Of a stretch of DNA of 64,000 nt, positions 43,042 to 51,218 are shown in pieces; position 1 is the stretch's first letter; each line of letters opens with the position of its first letter. Location: positions 62,001 to 126,000 of the forward strand of contig CAIQVH010000021.1 of the NCBI GenBank assembly GCA_903875215.1, read 5' to 3'. The notes under the pieces were generated by a model. That model ran no database searches. It was not told where the DNA came from and saw nothing but the letters and a program-made list of their open reading frames with translations. The position numbers and the translations under genes are program-made. The DNA comes from an uncultured Anaerolineae bacterium. Its GTDB lineage: Bacteria; Chloroflexota; Anaerolineae; Anaerolineales; Villigracilaceae.

Positions 43042-43944
43042 ATGGACTTCTTCCGTAAGATTTTTGGCAAACCCAACCCGGTCAAGGGAGCTGAACAGAA
43101 TGTGGTGACGGCACCGCTTTCTGAACTGCAACTGAAATCGATCAAAGCCATGACATTCAACCATTATGAACCGGCCCAATTATTGGTGGCCAGTGCCCAA
43201 TCAGTTGGGCGGCAGCGTGAATTGAACGAAGACAGTCTGTTCGCGATCTCCACCACCATTGCCGGGAATAGCAGCAACCCGCCCTTTGGCCTGTACATCA
43301 TCGCCGATGGGATGGGCGGGCATCAATATGGCGAAGTAGCCAGCAATGTCGCCATCCGCACGATTGCCGGCTATGTGATGAAGAAATTTCACAGCACCCT
43401 TTTTAACCTGCCTTCGCTGCCCATGGATGAATCCATGCAGGAAATTGCCCAGGCGGCGATCATGGAAGCCCAGCGCGCCATCCTGCGCGAGGCCCCCGGC
43501 TCCGGGACGACAGTCACTGCCGCCCTGGTGCTTGGCCAGCAGCTAACCATTTCGCACGTTGGAGACAGCCGCGCCTACCTGTTGTATAACGAGAATCGCA
43601 TCGAAGCCATCACACGCGATCATTCTCTCGTGCGGCGGCTGGAGGAACTTGGTCAGATCACCTCTGCTGAAGCCGCGGTGCATCCCCAGCGCAATGTTCT
43701 GTATCGCGCCCTGGGCCAGGGTGAAAGCCTGGAGCCGGACGTGGTCACCACGCCCTTCCCGGTCGGCGGATATCTGCTCCTGTGCAGCGATGGCCTGTGG
43801 GGCCTGGTCTCGGAAGATGAAATGCGCAAGATCGTTTACGATGCGCCGACCATTCAGCGCGCCTGCCAGAATCTGATTGTCGCCGCCAACAGTGCCGGCG
43901 GCCCAGACAACATCAGTGCCATCCTGGTCCAACTGCTTGCCTGA
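43042..43944 (+). CDS. PP2C-family Ser/Thr phosphatase
   Basis: This 300-residue phosphatase keeps the PP2C metal ligands: NEDS, IADGMGGHQYGEVAS, SHVGDSRAYLL, LLLCSDGLWGLV and GGPDNISAILV. About 50 extra residues precede the catalytic core. It should reverse phosphorylation by the kinase encoded 30 bases upstream. ATG 43042 is nine bases after AAGGAG; an ATG at 43033 directly abuts the ribosome site and is less likely. Confidence 0.93.
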   Translation: MDFFRKIFGKPNPVKGAEQNVVTAPLSELQLKSIKAMTFNHYEPAQLLVASAQSVGRQRELNEDSLFAISTTIAGNSSNPPFGLYIIADGMGGHQYGEVASNVAIRTIAGYVMKKFHSTLFNLPSLPMDESMQEIAQAAIMEAQRAILREAPGSGTTVTAALVLGQQLTISHVGDSRAYLLYNENRIEAITRDHSLVRRLEELGQITSAEAAVHPQRNVLYRALGQGESLEPDVVTTPFPVGGYLLLCSDGLWGLVSEDEMRKIVYDAPTIQRACQNLIVAANSAGGPDNISAILVQLLA

Positions 43945-43951
43945 AGGTGGC

Positions 43952-45427
43952 ATGACAAAGCGTTCCGATTTTTACACCCTGCTGGGCCTGCTCCGTACCG
44001 CAACACAGGAGGAAATTCGGCGCGCTTATCTCAAAGCGGCCAAGCGCCTGCATCCTGATACCAACCAGGCCCCTGGCGAAACCGAACTCTTCCTTGAAGT
44101 CCAGCAGGCCTACCAGGTACTCTCCGATGCAGCCCGGCGCTCGGCATACGATGCCTCCCTGTCAGAAGCCGAAACCGCGCCAGATATCCTTGAACAGCAC
44201 GTCGTATTTAGCCGCCAGAGCCTCCCAGCGCTGAAAGAATCCCAGCTGCTCTATGCCCTGATCAACCTGGCGCCTGGCGCTGCACAAAAAAAAGCCACCG
44301 AAGCCGTCCCCCTCAACCTGTGCCTGGTGCTGGATTGCTCCACTTCGATGAAGGGCGAAAAACTGGACATGGTCAAGGCCACTGCCATCCAGTTGATTCG
44401 CAAGCTCAAGCCGCAGGATATTTTTTCGTTGGTCACGTTCAGCGACCATGCCGAAGTGCTGATTCCCGCCGCCCGGCACGAAAACATCCACAAACTGGAA
44501 ACCGCCACCCAGCACCTGCAAACCGGCGGTGGCACCGAAATCTTCCAGGGGTTGCGCACCGGTTTTGCTGAAGTGCGCCGCTTTGCCAGCCGCAATACGC
44601 TCAGCCACCTGATCCTGCTCACCGATGGCCGCACCTACGGAGACGAAGGACAGTGTTATGAGCTGGCCAAACAGGCCGCCGGGTTAAAAATTGGTATCAG
44701 CGGGCTGGGAATTGGAAGCGGCTGGAATGACATCTTCCTTGACCAACTGGCCCTTACCACCGGCGGAACCTGCATGCACGTTTCTCATCCGCTGGATATC
44801 GAACGCCTGCTGAATGAAAAATTCTCCAACCTCTCCAAAACTTTTGCCGAAAGTGTGACCCTGTCTTTCCAACTACCCTCCGGTGTTAGGCTCAAGGATG
44901 CCTTCCGATTGCACCCCGAAGCCGCCCCACTTGGAGTAGAAAGCCCTCTGCCGCTGGGGCCCATTCTGCAGGATGCCCCGCTCTCCGTTTTGTTCGAATT
45001 CCTGATTCGGCCGTTGGATGAACCCCGGACCACGCTCGAACTTCTGACAGGCTCCTTCGAAGTGACCTCCGCCGCGCTGAAGGCCTCGACTGCCCCGGTA
45101 CCCATCCACCTGACCGTTGCGGTGAGAGACAATCTGCCTTCGGAACCACCCCCGCCCACGCTGGTGCAGGCCCTCTCCAAATTGACACTGTACCGCATGC
45201 AAGAAAAAGCGCGTGCCGAGATTGTCGCCGGTGATTACGCCCGCGCCACCCAGCACTTGCAGCGGATGGCAACCCAGTTATATGCCCAGGGTGAGCGCAA
45301 CCTGGCCCAAACGATCATGCTTGAGGTGGAAAACATTCAAAAAGTTCAAGCCTTCTCTCCGGAAGGCGAAAAACTGATCAAATATGGGACACGGGCTTTG
45401 CTGCTCCCCGGAGACAAATCACCATGA
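43952..45427 (+). CDS. J-domain / von Willebrand factor A fusion protein
   Basis: This 491-residue protein starts with a J domain (about 5-70: DFYTLLGLLRTATQEEIRRA, HPD at 34-36, LSDAARRSAYD), which stimulates Hsp70 ATPases. A VWA domain follows (about 118-290) with an intact MIDAS: Asp128-x-Ser130-x-Ser132, TGGGTEIFQG and LTDGRTYGDE. The C-terminal 200 residues hold a beta-sandwich-like region and a helical tail (LTLYRMQEKARAEIVAGDYA). It starts eight bases after the phosphatase gene, and its stop overlaps the FHA gene (ATGA). J-VWA fusions are unusual; a metal-dependent adaptor that recruits Hsp70 is inference. Confidence 0.9.
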   Translation: MTKRSDFYTLLGLLRTATQEEIRRAYLKAAKRLHPDTNQAPGETELFLEVQQAYQVLSDAARRSAYDASLSEAETAPDILEQHVVFSRQSLPALKESQLLYALINLAPGAAQKKATEAVPLNLCLVLDCSTSMKGEKLDMVKATAIQLIRKLKPQDIFSLVTFSDHAEVLIPAARHENIHKLETATQHLQTGGGTEIFQGLRTGFAEVRRFASRNTLSHLILLTDGRTYGDEGQCYELAKQAAGLKIGISGLGIGSGWNDIFLDQLALTTGGTCMHVSHPLDIERLLNEKFSNLSKTFAESVTLSFQLPSGVRLKDAFRLHPEAAPLGVESPLPLGPILQDAPLSVLFEFLIRPLDEPRTTLELLTGSFEVTSAALKASTAPVPIHLTVAVRDNLPSEPPPPTLVQALSKLTLYRMQEKARAEIVAGDYARATQHLQRMATQLYAQGERNLAQTIMLEVENIQKVQAFSPEGEKLIKYGTRALLLPGDKSP

Positions 45428-45918
45428 TCATTTGTTCGAATTGTAAACACCCCGAAACGGACGGCGCAATTTTTTGCAGCGAATGCGGGCTGGAAATCAA
45501 ACATTCCGGCCTGATCGAAACCCAGCGCTTTCCCCAAAATGTTGAAAAAGGCGGCATCACGCCCGACGAGGAAAAACCCCAGGTCAGCAATCAGGCCTGG
45601 ATCTTTCTGCATTTGCTGGAAAGCGGGCAGATTCTGCCGGTAGCAGACCGCGCCGATTTTACCGTTGGCCGGGTGAGCGATAACCAGCCCATAACTCCCG
45701 ACATTGACCTGACCCGCTTCAAGGCCTTCGATAACGGTGTCTCACGTTTGCATGCCGTCATCCGCAATTTGAATGGCACCATTATCATCATGGACCTTGG
45801 CTCCTCCAACGGGACTTACATTAACGGTACGCGCATTCTGCCCAATATCGAACACCCGATCCGTCATGGCGATGTTGTTGCCCTGGGCAAACTAAAATTT
45901 CAAGTTGTCTTATCCTGA
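45424..45918 (+). CDS. Zinc-ribbon / FHA-domain protein
   Basis: This 164-residue protein has an N-terminal zinc ribbon (Cys4, 7, 18, 21: CSNC, CSEC) and a C-terminal FHA domain (about 65-164) with FTVGRVSDN, VSRLHAVIRN and DLGSSNGTYINGTRI. The GR, SxxH and N residues needed to bind phosphothreonine are present. It is thus the probable reader of marks set by the operon's kinase. Its ATG overlaps the stop of the J-VWA gene. Confidence 0.93.
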   Translation: MIICSNCKHPETDGAIFCSECGLEIKHSGLIETQRFPQNVEKGGITPDEEKPQVSNQAWIFLHLLESGQILPVADRADFTVGRVSDNQPITPDIDLTRFKAFDNGVSRLHAVIRNLNGTIIIMDLGSSNGTYINGTRILPNIEHPIRHGDVVALGKLKFQVVLS

Positions 45919-45927
45919 AGGTGCATC

Positions 45928-46167
45928 ATGCCAACTATCCTAATTCACATTTTGAACGAAGACCCCATTATGGGCGAAGTCGCCGAACTGCCTGCCGCCA
46001 CCGACCAGACCATTCTCGTCAAAAACCCCCGCCGCCGGGATGGGAAGGATCTGCACTACCTGCAAGCCAATGTGACCGATGTCATCTGGCCGCTGGTACG
46101 CATCGCCTTCATTGAAATCATTCCCGGCGAGGAAGAAGAACGCCTCATCGGATTTGTGAGGGAGTAA
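45928..46167 (+). CDS. Small conserved-looking protein of unknown function
   Basis: This 79-residue acidic protein has AAGGTG before its ATG and fits tightly between the FHA gene (nine-base gap) and the response-regulator gene (three-base gap). It has the strands TILIHILNEDPIMGEV, HYLQANVTDVIWPLVRIAFI and a motif PRRRDGKD, and looks like a small beta-barrel. I do not recognise the family. Its placement argues that it is a real component of the signalling unit. Confidence 0.7.
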   Translation: MPTILIHILNEDPIMGEVAELPAATDQTILVKNPRRRDGKDLHYLQANVTDVIWPLVRIAFIEIIPGEEEERLIGFVRE

Positions 46168-46170
46168 CTC

Positions 46171-46896
46171 ATGCCAGAAGAACTCGATCGCCGTCGCATT
46201 CTTGTTGTAGATGATGAAGAGCGCATGGTGCGCTTCATCCGCATGAATCTGGAGCATGATGGATTTCAGGTCAGCGAGGCTTTTAATGGCCGCCAGGCCG
46301 TTCAAAAACTGCGCGATGTTAACCCGGACCTGATCTTGTTGGATGTGATGATGCCTGACCTGGATGGGTTCGAAGTGCTCGAAATGGTGCGCGAGATCAG
46401 CAACGTGCCGGTCATTATGCTGACGGCCAAGGGTGAGGAAGATGACCGGGTGCGCGGACTGGAACTTGGCGCAGACGATTACGTCACTAAACCCTTCAGC
46501 CCGCGTGAACTGGTCAGCCGCGCCCGGGCGGTTTTGCGCCGCACCGAGGGTGCCTCCGGCTCGATGCACGGCCTGATCGAAGTGGATGAGCGCCTGAAAA
46601 TTGACTTTGACCGCCATGAAGTCTGGCTGGAGAGTAAAATCGTCAAACTTCGCCCGACGGAATACCGCCTGCTGTATCATCTGGTGCAAAATGCCGGCTG
46701 GGTGGTTTCACATGACCAGCTGCTGGCCAAAGTGTGGGGCTACGAATATCGCGATGAGCCGCATTATGTACGTTTGTACATCAATTATTTGCGCCAGAAA
46801 TTAGAAAAAGATGCCGCCAACCCGAAATATATCCTGACGGAGCGCGGTGTCGGCTACCGGTTTGTCGATTTTCGCAGGCAAGGCAAAGACGGTTAA
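46171..46896 (+). CDS. OmpR/PhoB-family response regulator
   Basis: This 241-residue regulator has a receiver domain ([11 protein letters not shown]; phospho-acceptor Asp58 in [24 protein letters not shown]) and a winged-helix DNA-binding domain ([49 protein letters not shown]). No histidine kinase gene is adjacent. Its place as last gene of the kinase operon suggests that Ser/Thr signalling feeds into it, by phosphorylation or FHA contact; this is inference. Confidence 0.95.
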   Translation: MPEELDRRRILVVDDEERMVRFIRMNLEHDGFQVSEAFNGRQAVQKLRDVNPDLILLDVMMPDLDGFEVLEMVREISNVPVIMLTAKGEEDDRVRGLELGADDYVTKPFSPRELVSRARAVLRRTEGASGSMHGLIEVDERLKIDFDRHEVWLESKIVKLRPTEYRLLYHLVQNAGWVVSHDQLLAKVWGYEYRDEPHYVRLYINYLRQKLEKDAANPKYILTERGVGYRFVDFRRQGKDG

Positions 46897-46971
46897 ACGG
46901 CGCACCGCTTCCAGCGTGAAGAAAATCCTTGCAGGTAGCCTCCCGCATGGTTCCGGTCCCATATCCGGCCC

Positions 46972-47000
46972 TTGCCAATTGGTATTCTGTCGACTATACT
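46972..47000 (+). promoter_or_regulatory. Promoter of the NarL-type regulator gene
   Basis: TTGCCA (46972-46977), a 17-base spacer and TATACT (46995-47000) predict a start near 47007, 27 bases before the ATG. Confidence 0.65.
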
Positions 47001-47033
47001 CTTAATTCGACTTATTCAGGAGAATTTGAATCC

Positions 47034-47693
47034 ATGACCAAACAGCGCATTCTGCTGGTAGATGACCATGAAGTTGTTCGTTTGGGATTAAAAGCCCTGC
47101 TCGAGCGGCATCCCCACTTTGAAGTGGTGGGCGAGGCTGGTTCAGCGCGGGATGCCATTGAACAGGTGGCCACTTTGCAGCCGAATGTTGTGGTGATGGA
47201 TATTCGTTTGCCGGGAACTTCGGGCATTGAAGCCTGCGAGGAAATTGTCCAGCGTTTCCCCGAGACGAAGGTGATCATGCTCACCTCGTACGCCGAAGAT
47301 GAGATGCTCTTTTCTGCCATCCGCGCCGGGGCTTCGGGCTATATCCTGAAACAGATTGGCGGCGAGGATCTGGTGCGCGCATTGGAAGCGGTTGGGCGCG
47401 GCGAGGCACTGCTCGACCCGGCGGTCACCCAGCGCGTCTTCCAGGAAGTGCGCAAGGCCGTCAAGGAGGAAGAGGCTTCGGCCTTTTCACACCTCAGCCA
47501 GCAGGAAAAGCATGTGCTTCTGCTCGTTTCAGAAGGCAAAACCAACCGCGAAATCGCCAAGGCCCTTTTCCTGGGCGAGGGTACGGTGCGTAACTATGTC
47601 AGCAGCATCCTTTCCAAGCTGGGCGTCAACAACCGCGCCGAAGCCGCTGCTTATGCGGTTGAGCATAATCTGAAAGAATACATCCAGGTTTAA
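47034..47693 (+). CDS. NarL/FixJ-family response regulator
   Basis: This 219-residue regulator has a receiver ([17 protein letters not shown]; Asp56 in [23 protein letters not shown]) and a LuxR-type HTH ([40 protein letters not shown]). AGGAGA precedes ATG 47034. It has its own promoter and terminator and no adjacent kinase. The HisKA_3-type GAF kinase at 58674-60344, the class that pairs with NarL-type regulators, is a candidate partner 11 kb away. Confidence 0.95.
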   Translation: MTKQRILLVDDHEVVRLGLKALLERHPHFEVVGEAGSARDAIEQVATLQPNVVVMDIRLPGTSGIEACEEIVQRFPETKVIMLTSYAEDEMLFSAIRAGASGYILKQIGGEDLVRALEAVGRGEALLDPAVTQRVFQEVRKAVKEEEASAFSHLSQQEKHVLLLVSEGKTNREIAKALFLGEGTVRNYVSSILSKLGVNNRAEAAAYAVEHNLKEYIQV

Positions 47694-47697
47694 CCGG

Positions 47698-47718
47698 CGT
47701 GCGGAACCAATCCGCACG
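47698..47718 (+). terminator. Intrinsic terminator after the NarL-type gene
   Basis: An 8-bp stem (CGTGCGGA and complement, loop ACCAA) is followed by TTTTCTTTTT. Confidence 0.75.
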
Positions 47719-47733
47719 TTTTCTTTTTCTGCC

Positions 47734-49521
47734 ATGACTCGTGTACCAAGACGCCTGTTGACTGCGCTGCTGGGGATATTTAGCGCGCTTTTGATCGTTG
47801 CCTTTGTCAGTGCCTTATACCCGTATGCCGGGTTTGATTACAAATATTTCCTTGCGCGCCTGTTCGACACCTACCTGCATTACCAGGTAAACGGTCTGTG
47901 CATACAATGGTACACACCAAGCTTTGGTGGTGGGTTGCCAGCCTACCCCAATCCGCAGCAAATGCAATTTTCTCTGCCGCAACTGCTGACAATGGGAGTC
48001 AATCCCTGGAAGGCCGCCCTGGGTTCCATTTTTCTCTATGCCTTGGCCGGTTTTTGGGGAACCTACGCCATCGGTCGCCGCCTGTTTCAACTGGATTGGA
48101 CTTCCAGCACGCTGGCAGCGCTGTTCTTCACGATCAACGGATTCTACCTGGAGCACATGGCCATCGGGCATCTCGGATTCCAGGCATTTCCTTTACTGCC
48201 GCTTTTTCTGCTCGTCCTGCTGCACCCCGCTCTGCCCGATCTGGCCGCCGGAGCCCTGATCGGCCTGCTCTTTGCCATGCTGATCCACTCGGGTGGGTTT
48301 TACCCAATTGTGTACATCGCCCTCTCCATGGGGATTTTACTGCCCGCGGCCTATCTCATTGCGCCCGGGCTGTTTGCCACCCGGCTCCTGTTGCGCCGCC
48401 TGGGCTGGAGCGCCGTATTCGCGATTTCTCTGAGCGCCTCCAAAATCTACGCCATCCTGGCTTTCATGCGCTACTTCCCGCGCCTGATCACCGATACGAT
48501 CACCACCAGCACTGGGCAGGCCCTGAAGGGAGTGCTGGCCCAACTGGCTGGCATGATGAGCCTCGGCCCCTACGCCCTGCTGACCGGGAAACCCCTGACC
48601 CATGTGCGCGATCTGCTGCAAGATCTGAACGGCACCGGCCTTGGCCTGTGGGAAATGGACAATTCAATCTCCCCCGTACTGTGGATCCTGGTGCTGTGTG
48701 GCGCAGTCGGGCTGATGGTGAAAGCCCTGCGTACGCACCAGGCGCGCCCGTGGCGAGACTGGCTGGCCCTGTTTTTCCTCGCAGGCATGTTGGAACTGAC
48801 CCTGGAATTTTGCATCGCGCGCGGGCTGTTTTACCCCAGCCTCAGCCAGCTGCCGATATTGAAATCACTGCATGTCAATACCCGCTACAGCTCCGCCTAC
48901 CTGCTGCCACTCGCCCTGGCCGGTGCGTTGGTTTTCGAGTGGCTGCGCCGGCGGCTGACAGAGCGCCAGGGCGGGCTGGCCTTCGCCAGCTTGGCTGCGC
49001 TGACCTGCCTTTCGGCGGCCATCTACTTCATCTCTCCCATGCAAATTCTGCAAAGGCGCCAATATTACGCTGCCGGCATCGCCAGCCTGTACGATCAACG
49101 CCCCGCCGCCGAAATCTACCCCGTGGAGCAAATTCAGGCAACCTTGAATGACCCGCGCGTGTTTGACCAGCACGCCAGCAACCTGAATCCTTACGAAGTC
49201 ATTTTTGGCTATAACATCGGGCAGTTAAAGCTGGACCTGGTCCCTGGTTCCGTCTGGGAGATTCGCCAGGGACGCTATAACATGACCAACCCGACTGGCT
49301 ACGTTTTCCCCGCTGAAAATCACACCACAGTCTTTGAGCGCATCCCTGCCGGGCAGGCCGACACCCTGACCGATTTTGTCAACCGGCGCCAGCCAGCAAA
49401 CTGGAGGGTGCCGCCCGCCCAACTGGCGCTGAACGGGCTGGGGCTGGCCGGTCTGGCCGCCGAAGCGCTGATCCTGGGCAGGCTGACCCTCGCCGCCCTG
49501 CGCCGGGTTTTTTCGTTATAA
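47734..49521 (+). CDS. Polytopic membrane protein, GT-C glycosyltransferase-like
   Basis: This 595-residue protein has about ten to twelve predicted membrane helices. The first external loop carries WYTPSFGGGLPAYPNPQQMQ, like the W-x-P-x-x-x-G-G-x-P...NPQ segment of YfhO-type GT-C membrane glycosyltransferases. A soluble C-terminal part (about 440-570) precedes a last helix. Lipid-linked sugar transfer outside the membrane is plausible but not shown. The ATG lacks a ribosome site and follows a T-run, so the start is uncertain. It overlaps the convergent nfo-like gene by six bases. Confidence 0.7.
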   Translation: MTRVPRRLLTALLGIFSALLIVAFVSALYPYAGFDYKYFLARLFDTYLHYQVNGLCIQWYTPSFGGGLPAYPNPQQMQFSLPQLLTMGVNPWKAALGSIFLYALAGFWGTYAIGRRLFQLDWTSSTLAALFFTINGFYLEHMAIGHLGFQAFPLLPLFLLVLLHPALPDLAAGALIGLLFAMLIHSGGFYPIVYIALSMGILLPAAYLIAPGLFATRLLLRRLGWSAVFAISLSASKIYAILAFMRYFPRLITDTITTSTGQALKGVLAQLAGMMSLGPYALLTGKPLTHVRDLLQDLNGTGLGLWEMDNSISPVLWILVLCGAVGLMVKALRTHQARPWRDWLALFFLAGMLELTLEFCIARGLFYPSLSQLPILKSLHVNTRYSSAYLLPLALAGALVFEWLRRRLTERQGGLAFASLAALTCLSAAIYFISPMQILQRRQYYAAGIASLYDQRPAAEIYPVEQIQATLNDPRVFDQHASNLNPYEVIFGYNIGQLKLDLVPGSVWEIRQGRYNMTNPTGYVFPAENHTTVFERIPAGQADTLTDFVNRRQPANWRVPPAQLALNGLGLAGLAAEALILGRLTLAALRRVFSL

Positions 49522-50355
49522 CGTTTCCCAGGTTTTTTTCATCAAGAGCGCATCTTCTTCCATGAGCGGGCTTTCGCACAGGATGCGCCCGCCTGCGCCG
49601 CAGGCTGCCAACGCGCGGAACAAGTCCCGCATCTGCAAATCTGATTCAGCCACTGGAAGGTGATTCTTCTCCCCCTTGGGTCCATACTCAATGCCCGAAA
49701 GGTGGATGTGCAGCTGATGCAGGGCCCCGTCTCCCAGTGCTTTGCCGTATAACTCCAGCAGCGCCGACCATTCTGCATACGAGTTGACGCTGCCATCACC
49801 CGGGCGGGCGTGCAGGTGGGCAAAATCAATACATGGCAGCACGCCGGGGATGGCCTGCGCCATGGCAAGCGTATCTTCCAGCGAACCGAGCATGGCGCTT
49901 TTGCCCATCGTCTCGGGGCGCAGGGTGACCGGATTGCCGGCGGCGCGCAGCTCTTGCGCACAACCTGCCAGGCGCGGCAGGGCAGTTTCCAACACTTCGG
50001 CGGCTGGTCGTTCAAAATAAGAGCCGGGGTGAAAGATGATGTCTGTGGCGCCGGCCAGGTTCCCAAAATGGGCGGCATCCATCAGACGCTGGCGGCTTTT
50101 GGGCCATTCCTCGTCGTTGGCGTTCAGGTTGATGAAGTATGGCGCATGGACGCTGAGGGCCACTGCCTCGCCCAGTGCGGTCTGGCGGATGGCAGCGCAG
50201 GTCTCTTCCGAGACGCGCACGGCCTGCACCCAGCCGAGTTCGAGCGCGGAGAGCCCAACCGAGCGCGAAAACTGGATGGCGCCGACCGAGCCGCCCGGTT
50301 TTTTGGGGGTGCCAAGCGGCGAGCCAACGGTGCCGAAACGAAAGGAGGCGGTCAT
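49516..50355 (-). CDS. Endonuclease IV-family TIM-barrel protein
   Basis: This 279-residue protein has the AP endonuclease family 2 blocks: LSVHAPYFINL, IIFHPGSY, TLRPETMGK, PCIDFAHLHAR, IHLSGIEYGPKGEKNHLP and LCESPLMEEDALLM. His and Glu metal ligands of the trinuclear zinc site are present. True Nfo cleaves DNA at abasic sites; some relatives are sugar isomerases, but the HxSG and E-S-P blocks favour endonuclease IV. AGGAG precedes the ATG. It is the last gene of the yqeY-pgpH-ybeY-dgkA transcript. Confidence 0.88.
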   Translation of the reverse strand: MTASFRFGTVGSPLGTPKKPGGSVGAIQFSRSVGLSALELGWVQAVRVSEETCAAIRQTALGEAVALSVHAPYFINLNANDEEWPKSRQRLMDAAHFGNLAGATDIIFHPGSYFERPAAEVLETALPRLAGCAQELRAAGNPVTLRPETMGKSAMLGSLEDTLAMAQAIPGVLPCIDFAHLHARPGDGSVNSYAEWSALLELYGKALGDGALHQLHIHLSGIEYGPKGEKNHLPVAESDLQMRDLFRALAACGAGGRILCESPLMEEDALLMKKTWETL

Positions 50356-50371
50356 GAAAACTCCTGCGAAA

Positions 50372-50758
50372 TTAGAAACCGAAAAAGGGGGAGAGCTTGT
50401 TCCATAATGGCGGCCCGAGCAGCAGCAGGCCGATCAGGACGGCGGCGCCCGCGGCGATCAGGACTGCCGCTGCGCCAACATCCTTGCCAACCTTGGCCAG
50501 CGGGTGGTGGACGGGGCTGGCAAGGTCAACGACCGCTTCGATGGCCGTGTTGAAGAATTCCGCCGACCAGACGACCGCGGTGATGAGCACCAGGGTGGCC
50601 CAATCACGGGCGGGGATTTGCAGCCAGAAGGCGAGTATGACCACCAGGGTGGTGAGGGTGGCATGGATCCAGGCATTTTTCTGGGTGCGGATGACGTATG
50701 CCCAGCCGTGAAAGGCGTGCCCAAAGGAGGCGATGCGCGACCGGAAGAAGGCGATCAT
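50372..50758 (-). CDS. dgkA: Diacylglycerol/undecaprenol kinase, DgkA family
   Basis: This 128-residue membrane kinase has three helices and the active-site segment SAEFFNTAIEAVVDL, followed by HPLAKVGKDVGAAAVLI. Gram-positive-type members phosphorylate undecaprenol and recycle the lipid carrier of wall synthesis. Its ATG overlaps the ybeY stop (ATGA). The ybeY-dgkA order is conserved in many bacteria. Confidence 0.94.
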   Translation of the reverse strand: MIAFFRSRIASFGHAFHGWAYVIRTQKNAWIHATLTTLVVILAFWLQIPARDWATLVLITAVVWSAEFFNTAIEAVVDLASPVHHPLAKVGKDVGAAAVLIAAGAAVLIGLLLLGPPLWNKLSPFFGF

Positions 50759-51207
50759 TGCTCGCGTACCTGCAGGTCTCCCAGTCCCAATTGGGCCAGG
50801 ATTTCGGCTTGAGCCTGCCACATGCGGGCTTTTTCTGCGGGGTTGGCGTGGTCATGGCCGAGCAGGTGCAAGATGCCGTGGATGACGAGCAGCTGTACTT
50901 CGGCTTTCAGTGGGTGCGTGCTGGCCTGCCGGGCGGCGGTTTCGAGCGAGATGAGGACGTCGCCCAGGTAACGGGAGCCGGTTTCCGGGTCGGTTTCTTC
51001 GGACGGGAAGGAGAGCACGTCGGTGGGGGCGTCAATGCCCATCCACTGCAGGTTTAATTCCTGGAGCTGGGCGTCGTTGCTGAGGACAATCGTCAGGTCA
51101 GATTCGGGCGGGGCGGACTGGTGGGCAAGCGCTGCGTGGGCGGTGGTGTCGATGAGTTCGATGGGCAATTCGGACGGGTGGTTTTTAAGTGTTTCGATGA
51201 AGATCAT
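50755..51207 (-). CDS. ybeY: Endoribonuclease YbeY
   Basis: This 150-residue metalloenzyme has the zinc motif HGILHLLGHDH (His-x3-His-x5-His) near 110-120 and the upstream MGIDAPTDVLSFP segment. YbeY matures the 3' end of 16S rRNA and acts in 70S quality control. The pgpH gene lies 11 bases upstream and dgkA overlaps downstream. Confidence 0.96.
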   Translation of the reverse strand: MIFIETLKNHPSELPIELIDTTAHAALAHQSAPPESDLTIVLSNDAQLQELNLQWMGIDAPTDVLSFPSEETDPETGSRYLGDVLISLETAARQASTHPLKAEVQLLVIHGILHLLGHDHANPAEKARMWQAQAEILAQLGLGDLQVREQ

Positions 51208-51218
51208 GGGGGGGCCTT

